DNA of 64,000 nucleotides, from assembly GCF_031453615.1 (NCBI RefSeq), contig NZ_JAVIZT010000001.1:2108001-2172000 (forward strand). The letters are read 5' to 3'. A program made the position numbers and the translations under genes. The stretch's first letter is position 1. Every line of letters starts with the position of its first letter. The notes under the pieces are model-generated. The model was not told the DNA's origin. It ran no database searches and saw only the letters and a program-made list of their open reading frames with translations. The stretch is from Microbacterium sp. SORGH_AS_0428 (lineage in GTDB: Bacteria; Actinomycetota; Actinomycetes; Actinomycetales; Microbacteriaceae). Below are positions 16,636-23,272 of this stretch, one piece after another.

Positions 16636-17199
16636 TCAGCGGGGCTGGCGGCGGGCGAGGCGGGCGACGCCCGCGCGCCGGAGGGCGTCGGCGATCACGA
16701 CGCCGATCGCGGTGCCCGCGAGGCAGCTCCCGATCGTCAGCGCGAAGAAGCCGATCATCGCGGGCAGCGGCATGGTCCACAGGTTGAAGTACTCGGCCGC
16801 GAACAACGGATAGACCACGCCGATGATGAGCGCGCCGGCGAAGTGCAGCCAGGTTCCCCAGTAGCGGTACAGCACGAGCAGGAACGGCAGCTCGGCGAAG
16901 AACGCCCACCACAGGTTGGTGCCGATGTAGGGCAGCACGACGATGCCGGAGATGAGGCCCACGAGAAGGCCCACGCCCGGGCGCTGCAGCAGTCGCAGCG
17001 CGATGGTCGCCGGCAGCAGCCACATCCCCGCCAGCGCCACCGACGCGAAGGGTGCGACCGCGAACAGCAGGGTGGACAGGGCGGTCACGCCCCACAGCAC
17101 CACGCCCCCGGCGACGCCGATCGCCGCGCAGGTCAGCAGCACCAGGGTCGGGATGCGCCCGCGTGCCGTTCGCGGCTTCTGGACGGCGGGGGCGCTCAC
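16636..17199 (-). CDS. YkoE-like ECF transporter S component (S1)
   Basis: A 187-residue integral membrane protein with about five helices. RPGVGLLVGLISGIVVLP and the FFAELPFLLVLYRYWGTW segment match the YkoE-type substrate-binding (S) subunits of energy-coupling factor importers. S subunits set substrate specificity. YkoE proteins are usually linked to hydroxymethylpyrimidine/thiamine, but no TPP riboswitch is seen here and the cluster carries an iron box. Start GTG at 17199 overlaps the stop of the flavoprotein gene by 4 nt, so it is the last gene of the operon. Confidence 0.75.
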   Translation of the reverse strand: MSAPAVQKPRTARGRIPTLVLLTCAAIGVAGGVVLWGVTALSTLLFAVAPFASVALAGMWLLPATIALRLLQRPGVGLLVGLISGIVVLPYIGTNLWWAFFAELPFLLVLYRYWGTWLHFAGALIIGVVYPLFAAEYFNLWTMPLPAMIGFFALTIGSCLAGTAIGVVIADALRRAGVARLARRQPR

Positions 17200-18050
17200 G
17201 CGTCGACCTCCGCGGTGGTGGGAGCGGGTCGCGCCGCGCCCATCCGCCAGTAGCCGATGAAGCTGATCGAGGCCTTGTCGAGGCCGCGGGCGACGAGAGC
17301 ACGGCGAGCGGATGTGGGCAGCGACTGCTCGCCGACGATGAACGCGTGCACCCCTTGCGCGGGCAGTGGGACGTCCTCGAGGGCGGCCAGGGCGAGGCTG
17401 CCGGGGCGGGTCTGCGCATCGCGCACGAGCCACCGCACCTCGACGCCGGCGGGAGCGTCGAACGGCAGCGCGTCGGCCGCGGACGGCACCTCGATGAGCG
17501 CGACGCCCGTCGCGCTCGCCGGCAGCGAGGCGCACACCCCGGACACCGCGGGCAGGCCGGTCTCGTCCGCGGCCAGGATCACCCGATCGACGCCGCGGGC
17601 CGGATCGAACCCGAGCCCTTCGTCGATGATCACGACGCTGTCGCCGGGGCGTGCGGATGCCGCCCACCGGGACGCGGGGCCGGCATCGGGTCCTGTGCCG
17701 TGCAGCACGAAGTCGACGTCGATCTCTGCGCCGGCGTCCGCGGTGGCTGCCCGGAACGCGCGCACGGTGTAGTTGCGCATGACGGGGCGCACGCCGTCCG
17801 GGATGCGCAGGTACTTCAGGTACCCGATCAGCTTGTTCGCCTTCGCGGGGATCCGCTCCAAGCCCTCGTCGCCGCCGACGGGGAGGAAGAGGCGGAACCA
17901 CTGGTCGAAGCCGAGCGGCACGAACCTGTCGATCTCTCCCTCGCCCAGGGTCACTCGCATCCAGTGCTCGCTGAGGCGTTCGGTGCCGAGCACCCGCAGA
18001 TGCAGGAGGTCGGGTGAAGCGGGTTTCACGAGCCGGGAGAACCGAGCCAT
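17196..18050 (-). CDS. siderophore-interacting protein (FAD/NAD(P)H ferric reductase family)
   Basis: A 284-residue cytosolic flavoprotein of the SIP family. The FAD-binding barrel carries the R-x-Y-T-x-R signature in MRNYTVRAFR, and the C-terminal domain contains VILAADETGLPAVSG and FIVGEQSLPTSARRAL. SIP enzymes reduce ferric siderophores (or haem in some relatives) to release iron. It lies between the ECF T and S genes with a 4-nt overlap to the latter, which ties the transporter to iron. ATG at 18050. Confidence 0.88.
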   Translation of the reverse strand: MARFSRLVKPASPDLLHLRVLGTERLSEHWMRVTLGEGEIDRFVPLGFDQWFRLFLPVGGDEGLERIPAKANKLIGYLKYLRIPDGVRPVMRNYTVRAFRAATADAGAEIDVDFVLHGTGPDAGPASRWAASARPGDSVVIIDEGLGFDPARGVDRVILAADETGLPAVSGVCASLPASATGVALIEVPSAADALPFDAPAGVEVRWLVRDAQTRPGSLALAALEDVPLPAQGVHAFIVGEQSLPTSARRALVARGLDKASISFIGYWRMGAARPAPTTAEVDA

Positions 18051-18073
18051 GCGAAGCCTTTCTGTCGGGTGGG

Positions 18074-18889
18074 TCAGGCGCCGGCCCACGGGTGCGCGAC
18101 GAGCAGGACGGCCGCGGAGACGGCCCAGAACGCGAGGACGAAGACGACGTCGCGGATGCGGAAGGGCACCAGATGGCGCTCGGTGCGGTCGGGGTAGGCG
18201 CCGAACGCGCGTGCGTCCATGGCGAGGGCGACGCGCTCCGCGTGACGGATCGCGCCCGCGAGGAGGGGGACGATGTACCCGCCCCAGCGGGCGATCGCCG
18301 CGAAAGGCCCTCGTCCGCCGTGCGATCCGCGCACCCGGTGCGCCTGCCGGATCACCTCCAGCTCGTGCGCGAACCGCGGGACGAATCGGAAGGCGGCGAG
18401 AGCCGTGTAGCCGATGCGGTACGGCACGCGCAGCTGTTGCACGAGCGATCGGGCGAGGTCGGCGCCCGAGGTCGTGAACCCGGCCGCCAGGGCGAGTGCC
18501 AGGATCGCGATCAGGCGCAGTGCCGTGGCGAAGCCGATCGCGAGAGCGCCGGAGAACAGCCGCCAGTCGCCGATCTGCAGCACGAGCGGTGTGGTGTCGA
18601 CCTGGCCCGCATCCGTCCACACGGCGAAGCCGCATCCGAGGACGAGGGTGGCGGCGGGCAGCGCGAGCAGCAGCGTGATCAGCACCTGCCGCGTTGCACG
18701 CGCGCCGACGAGCAGCAGCGCGTAGGCGAGGGCGAGGAACACGAGCGGGGTCGTCGCATCGCGGACGAAGACCAGCGCGAGACTCGGCGGGATGATGGCC
18801 GCGAACTTGGCGAGCGGATTGAGTGCGTAGAGGAAGCGTGCCCCGGATGCGGTCGCGGGAGCAGCGAACGGGTCGATCGTCGTCGTCAC
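18074..18889 (-). CDS. ECF transporter T component (EcfT/CbiQ-like)
   Basis: A 271-residue membrane protein with five to six helices and the two cytoplasmic coupling motifs of EcfT proteins, here HRVRGSHGGRG and MDARAFGAYPDRT. It transmits ATPase movement to the S subunit. The GTG start at 18889 overlaps the ATPase stop (GTGA), so the two are translationally coupled. The next gene, the SIP flavoprotein, starts 23 nt downstream. Confidence 0.88.
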   Translation of the reverse strand: MTTTIDPFAAPATASGARFLYALNPLAKFAAIIPPSLALVFVRDATTPLVFLALAYALLLVGARATRQVLITLLLALPAATLVLGCGFAVWTDAGQVDTTPLVLQIGDWRLFSGALAIGFATALRLIAILALALAAGFTTSGADLARSLVQQLRVPYRIGYTALAAFRFVPRFAHELEVIRQAHRVRGSHGGRGPFAAIARWGGYIVPLLAGAIRHAERVALAMDARAFGAYPDRTERHLVPFRIRDVVFVLAFWAVSAAVLLVAHPWAGA

Positions 18890-20634
18890 GGCAGATCCGC
18901 CAACCGCACGGCGCCGGAAAGGGTGGGATGCCCGCCCAGCTGCGCGAGCGCGCGCCGCAGCGGCGGAGGACGCAACCCGGCCCGCTCGATGAGTGCCGTG
19001 TCGGCGAACACGTCGGACGTGCGGCCGGATGCGGCGACGCGCCCCTCGTGCACGACGACCACGTGATCGGCGTACTCCGTCACGAGCTGCATGTCGTGCG
19101 TGACCACGAGCACCGTGGTGCCGGCGGCGTTGAGCTGGGCGAGCAGGGCGAGCAGCTCGTCCGCACGTGCGCGGTCCTGCCCGAAGGTCGGCTCGTCGAG
19201 TGCGAGCACCGGCGCGCCGGCCACGAGCGCCGTGCCCACGGAGAGGCGCCGCTTCTGGCCCCCCGAGAGCAGGAAGGGATGCGCCTGGGCGCGCTCTGCC
19301 AGACCGAACCGGACGAGCAGCTCGTCGGTGCGGCGGCGGACCTCGTCGTCGGCGAGCCGCTGTCGGCGCAGTCCGTGCGAGATCTCGTCGGCGACGGTAT
19401 GCGCGATGAACTGGTGCTCCGGGTTCTGGAACACGAAGCCGATGCGGGCCGGAAGCGTCCGGGCGTCGGCGCGGCCGACGTCGGTGCCGGCGACCGTCAC
19501 GGTGCCGCGCGGGGGGACGACGACCCCCGCGATCGCCTGCAGCAGGCTCGTCTTGCCGGCGCCGTTGGCTCCGACGATCGCGACGAAGGAGCCGGCGGCG
19601 ACGCTGAGCGACACGTCGTGCAGCACCTGGGTGCGCCCCCGCCGCAGGGTCAGCGATCGCACCTGCACGATCGGCTCGCTGAGTCCGGGCGGCCGGGCGT
19701 CCGCCCGGACGGCGGGCGCGGCGGATGCGGGTGCCGGCTGCGCTTCGAGCGCTGCGTGCAGCTCGTCCGGGCTCAGGGGCAACGGTTCCATGCGGTATCC
19801 CGCTGCCCGCAGACGCAGCGCCGCGAGGGCGCAGGTCGGCAGCCACACGCCGAGCTCGTGCAACTCCTCCGCGCGCGTGCGCAGTACGTCGTCGGCAGGC
19901 CCGTCCGCGACGACCGCGCCGGCGGCATCCAGCACGACGACGCGATCGATCAGCGGCACGGCCGCATCCAGGTTGTGCTCGATCAGCAGGATGGCGCGAT
20001 CGCCCGCCGCGACGAGTTCGGCGAGCGTCGCGTACACCTCTTCGATGCCCCGCGGATCGAGGTTCGCGGTGGGCTCGTCGAGCACCAGGAGCGGAGAGCC
20101 CATCGCGAGAGCGGCGGCGATCGCGAGACGCTGGCGTCCGCCGCCGGACAGGCGGTCCGGGTTCTCGTGCCGGCGGTCCCAGAGCCCGACCCGGCGCAGC
20201 GCGTCTTCGGCGCGGCGGAGCACCTCGTCGACGGGAAGGCGCAGGTTCTCGGGGCCGAAGGCGACCTCGTCGAGGAGCGTGCCGGTCACGAGCTGGGCAT
20301 CGGGATCCTGGAACACCATCGCCACCCGCGAGCTCAGCCGAGCGACCGAGGCGTCACGGGTATCCAGGTCGCCAGCCCTCACGCGCCCGGTGACCTCGGC
20401 GGGGATGTCGTGCGGGATGAGCCCGTTCAGCGCCAGGGCCAGCGTCGACTTGCCGGAGCCGCTCGGGCCCAGCAGCAGCACGACCTCGCCGGGGTCGATC
20501 CGGAACGAGACGGAGGCGGGGGAGGGGCGCGTCGCGCCCTCGTGGGTGATCGAGAGATCCTCGACGTGTAGAAGAGGCGCGTCGACGCCGGATGCGGCGG
20601 GCGGGGCGTCGCGATCGGCGGAGGCAGCGGGCAC
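18886..20634 (-). CDS. ECF transporter ATPase, two ABC domains fused
   Basis: Both nucleotide-binding domains are in one chain, as in YkoD-type ECF ATPases. Domain 1 has GPSGSGKST, signature LSGGGRQRLAIA and Walker B LLVLDEPTANLD. Domain 2 has GANGAGKTS, the Q-loop FQNPEHQF, LSGGQKRRLSVG and VLALDEPTFGQD. I use GTG at 20634 (582 aa); an in-frame TTG at 20670 lies inside the iron box and would probably precede the transcript start. It couples ATP hydrolysis to import through the adjacent T and S proteins. Confidence 0.9.
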   Translation of the reverse strand: MPAASADRDAPPAASGVDAPLLHVEDLSITHEGATRPSPASVSFRIDPGEVVLLLGPSGSGKSTLALALNGLIPHDIPAEVTGRVRAGDLDTRDASVARLSSRVAMVFQDPDAQLVTGTLLDEVAFGPENLRLPVDEVLRRAEDALRRVGLWDRRHENPDRLSGGGRQRLAIAAALAMGSPLLVLDEPTANLDPRGIEEVYATLAELVAAGDRAILLIEHNLDAAVPLIDRVVVLDAAGAVVADGPADDVLRTRAEELHELGVWLPTCALAALRLRAAGYRMEPLPLSPDELHAALEAQPAPASAAPAVRADARPPGLSEPIVQVRSLTLRRGRTQVLHDVSLSVAAGSFVAIVGANGAGKTSLLQAIAGVVVPPRGTVTVAGTDVGRADARTLPARIGFVFQNPEHQFIAHTVADEISHGLRRQRLADDEVRRRTDELLVRFGLAERAQAHPFLLSGGQKRRLSVGTALVAGAPVLALDEPTFGQDRARADELLALLAQLNAAGTTVLVVTHDMQLVTEYADHVVVVHEGRVAASGRTSDVFADTALIERAGLRPPPLRRALAQLGGHPTLSGAVRLADLP

Positions 20635-20666
20635 GGGTGTTCCAGGGTTCGGACGGGCGGGTCCTC

Positions 20667-20685
20667 CCAACTTAGCCTAACCTAA
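20667..20685 (-). promoter_or_regulatory. DtxR/IdeR-type iron box before the ECF ATPase gene
   Basis: CCAACTTAGCCTAACCTAA matches the DtxR/IdeR consensus TTAGGTTAGCCTAACCTAA at 15 of 19 positions, with the whole right half identical. It overlaps the stop codon of the TetR gene (20682-20684) and lies 33 nt before the preferred ATPase start. DtxR-type repressors bind such sites with Fe(II) and shut off iron-uptake genes. The site predicts iron repression of the ATPase-T-SIP-S genes. Confidence 0.75.
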
Positions 20686-21263
20686 CTCGCCTTCTCCAGG
20701 AGTTCGTCGATACTGCGTTCGTAGGCCGCCGTCAGCTGCTCCGGTCCCATTCCGCACAGGAGCGCGAACTGCAGACCGCGCCACTCGGCGACGACGCGCG
20801 TCGCGGCGAGCTCGGCCGCATCCGGCATCCACCCGTCGGCCAGGAACACCGCGTGCACGCGGCCCACCCATCCCGTGCCGAGGTGCGAGAGGAACTCGTC
20901 CCAGCGTTCGGGATCGCCGAGGGCGACCGCGAAACGGTGGAAGAACATCACGAGGTACGGCCGGTTCTCGGGGGCGCCGATGTCCCGCCAGGCCCGCAGC
21001 AGGCGCTCCCGCAACGGCGCGTCGTCGGCGGCGAGGCGCTCGAACACGGCGGCGAGGTGTGGGAAGCGCTCGATCGCGATCTCGGATGCGGCCTCCAGCA
21101 GCCGCTCCTTAGAACCGAAGTAGTACAGCAGCATCCGGTTGTTGGAGCCCACCGCGCGTGCGATGCCCGACAGGCTCAGGTCGATGAGGCCGTTCTCGAG
21201 GATGAGATCGGCCGCGAGTTGCGCGAGCCGGCGGCGCTCGGGGCTGTCGGCACCGTCGTTCAT
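20682..21263 (-). CDS. TetR-family regulator in the ECF cluster
   Basis: A 193-residue TetR-type repressor. The N-terminal helix-turn-helix is SLSGIARAVGSNNRMLLYYFGSKERLL split over about 28-56, and a helical ligand domain follows. It sits between the S2 gene (4-nt gap) and the ECF ATPase, so it probably controls the cluster in addition to the iron box. The inducer is unknown. ATG at 21263. Confidence 0.85.
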   Translation of the reverse strand: MNDGADSPERRRLAQLAADLILENGLIDLSLSGIARAVGSNNRMLLYYFGSKERLLEAASEIAIERFPHLAAVFERLAADDAPLRERLLRAWRDIGAPENRPYLVMFFHRFAVALGDPERWDEFLSHLGTGWVGRVHAVFLADGWMPDAAELAATRVVAEWRGLQFALLCGMGPEQLTAAYERSIDELLEKAS

Positions 21264-21267
21264 CGAC

Positions 21268-21816
21268 TCAGCGCCCGCCGCGCACGACGCCCGCGCGCCG
21301 CAATCCGATGCCGACCCACAGGCCCACGGCCGTCCACGCGACGGGGGCGAGTACCGAGATGGCGAGGTAGGCGATCTGCGCCCAGATCGGCAGCGTCTTC
21401 AGGTGCGCGGCGAAGAAGACCGCGGCGGCGATGATCACGCCGATCACGAGGGCCGACACGAAGAAGCGCCATGCGCGCCAGGAGCGGTACCGGGTCGCGG
21501 CGGCGACGACCTCCTGGATGCCGCCGAAGAGTACGGCGGTGCCCAGGAACTGCAGTGCGTACTGCGGTGCGGTGGCGCTGGAGACGAGTGCGGCCAGCAG
21601 GTGCGCCAGAAGGGCGACGCCGGGCCGGCGCAGCACCTCCTGCGCGATGATGCCGGGCAGCACGTGCACGCCCAGCAGAAGGCCGTACAGGGGCGGGACG
21701 AACCCGAGAAGCGGCACCGTGGCCCAGCCGGCGATGCCGCCGAGGATGCCCGTGGCCACACCGATCGCGGCGCAGACGAGCAGCACGCGCGTCGACAGAA
21801 CGGAGGTGCGGGCCAC
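21268..21816 (-). CDS. YkoE-like ECF transporter S component (S2)
   Basis: A 182-residue membrane protein with five to six helices and the same YkoE pattern as S1: LRRPGVALLAHLLAALVSS, then FGGIQEVVAAATRYRSW. It shares family and size with S1 but differs clearly in sequence, so the ECF core probably serves two substrates or a heteromeric S pair. The GTG at 21816 has GGGGAG immediately before it, closer than ideal. It heads the TetR-ECF cluster. Confidence 0.72.
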   Translation of the reverse strand: MARTSVLSTRVLLVCAAIGVATGILGGIAGWATVPLLGFVPPLYGLLLGVHVLPGIIAQEVLRRPGVALLAHLLAALVSSATAPQYALQFLGTAVLFGGIQEVVAAATRYRSWRAWRFFVSALVIGVIIAAAVFFAAHLKTLPIWAQIAYLAISVLAPVAWTAVGLWVGIGLRRAGVVRGGR

Positions 21817-21878
21817 CTCCCCAGACTATCGGCGCCAGGGCGCCCCGCGGCCCGGCAAGACCGGGAGAACTCCGTCGC

Positions 21879-22853
21879 TCAGAGCCGGCGCCGGCGACGC
21901 GTCAGACGTACGGCCGGGAGGGGAGGTGCGGGGACGCGTTCGTCGCCGTGGCCGACGACGTGCGCGAAGCGTGCCGAGCCCGCTTCCCACTCCTCGCGCG
22001 CCGCCACGATCTCGTCGTGATCGCGTCCGACGAAGTTCCACCACATCACGATCTCGTCCTCGAAGGGCTCACCGCCGAGGAGGAAGAGGGTGGCGTCCTC
22101 GGCGCTCGAGATCTCCGCCTCGCGGCGTCCGCGACCGAGGTACAGCAGCTGCAGTCCGACCAGCTCGGTGTGCTCGGCATCCGCCGTGTGCACACGCGGG
22201 GTCCCGGCGACGCCGACCAGCGCGTACTCCCAGTCCTCGCGCAGCGGCAGAGCGACGCGCGCTCCGGCGGGCACGCGGATCTCGGCGCCCACGATCGGCG
22301 TATAGGCGGATGCGGGCGAGCGCACCTCCGCCAGCTCGCCGATCACGACGGTGGCGCTGCCGCCGCCGGCCAGCGCCAGTTCGGGCAGGTCGGTGTGCTG
22401 CTCGAAGGCCGGCTCGCCGTGGCGGCGGGAGTCGGGCAGCGCGATCCACAGCTGCAGGGCATCGAGGGGGATCGCCTCGTCGGTGACCGAGTACTCGGAG
22501 TGCGCGATGCCGCGTCCGCTTGTCATCAGGTTCAGCTGGCCGCGGGAGATCAGCACGTCGCTGCCGATGCCGTCGCGGTGGCGCACCTCGCCCACCAGCG
22601 GCCAGGTGACCGTCTGCAGTCCGATGTGCGGGTGCGGCTCCACCCGCATCCGCACCTGCTGGGGACCGAAGCGATCGAGGAAGCACCATGCGCCGACCAT
22701 GGGCAGCTCGCGCTGCGGGAGCGCGCGGTGCACCTGCATCGCGCGCACGCCGCCCAGCGGCACCTCGCGCGCCTCCAGCACGACGGCGCGGGGGCCGTCG
22801 CAGTCGACCGACTGCTCGAGGCTCTCCTCGGCGTGAGCGTCGAGTCGGGTCAC
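21879..22853 (-). CDS. pirin family protein
   Basis: A 324-residue bicupin of the pirin family. The N-terminal cupin holds the metal-site residues in EPHPHIGLQTVTWPLVGEV and SGRGIAHSEYS, and the C-terminal cupin ends with LFLLGGEPFEDEIVMWWNF. Bacterial pirins bind Fe(II) and some are quercetin dioxygenases or enzyme regulators; the role here is unknown. GTG start at 22853 overlaps the stop of the GNAT gene by 4 nt. Sixty-two bases separate it from the ECF cluster. Confidence 0.9.
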   Translation of the reverse strand: MTRLDAHAEESLEQSVDCDGPRAVVLEAREVPLGGVRAMQVHRALPQRELPMVGAWCFLDRFGPQQVRMRVEPHPHIGLQTVTWPLVGEVRHRDGIGSDVLISRGQLNLMTSGRGIAHSEYSVTDEAIPLDALQLWIALPDSRRHGEPAFEQHTDLPELALAGGGSATVVIGELAEVRSPASAYTPIVGAEIRVPAGARVALPLREDWEYALVGVAGTPRVHTADAEHTELVGLQLLYLGRGRREAEISSAEDATLFLLGGEPFEDEIVMWWNFVGRDHDEIVAAREEWEAGSARFAHVVGHGDERVPAPPLPAVRLTRRRRRL

Positions 22854-23143
22854 GGCCAGGCGACCTCGAGGCCGGGAACCTCGTGCTCGTGCAGGTACTT
22901 CGCCACGAACGGGCAGAGCGGAACGACCGTCTCGCCGCGTCTCGCCTCGTCCTCGAGAGCACGTTCGACCAGGATGCTGGCCACGCCGTGGCCCTTGAAC
23001 GCGGGGTCCACCTGGGTGTGGGGGAACACCGTGCGACCCTCCTCGTCCGTGTAGAAGGCGGTGAAGCCCGCCGGCACATCGTCGAGGAAGACCTCGTACC
23101 TGTCCTCGCCGCGTTCGACGCGCACGTTCAGCTCATCCGACAT
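22850..23143 (-). CDS. short GNAT-like N-acetyltransferase (YjdJ type)
   Basis: A 97-residue protein with the compact acetyl-CoA fold seen in YjdJ-like proteins. VFPHTQVDPAFKGHGVASIL is the cofactor-binding loop and helix, and VVPLCPFVAKYLHEH is the C-terminal signature. The substrate is unknown. AGGAGAG precedes the ATG at 23143. It overlaps the pirin gene and likely shares its transcript. Confidence 0.85.
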   Translation of the reverse strand: MSDELNVRVERGEDRYEVFLDDVPAGFTAFYTDEEGRTVFPHTQVDPAFKGHGVASILVERALEDEARRGETVVPLCPFVAKYLHEHEVPGLEVAWP

Positions 23144-23272
23144 GGCTCTCCTCTGCTCGCGTGCTCCCACGCTAGCCGCGGGTAGGCAGTCTGGGGCTGC
23201 GTCATCCGCAGAGAAGGCGTGCATCGGTTGACGAGCACGACCGACGCCGCCGGCTTCGGGCAGACTCGGGGG

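Noticed and set aside
21817-21878. Possible TPP riboswitch before the YkoE-like S component
   Set aside because: The gap is 62 nt and lacks the conserved TPP elements; the iron box is the better supported control site.
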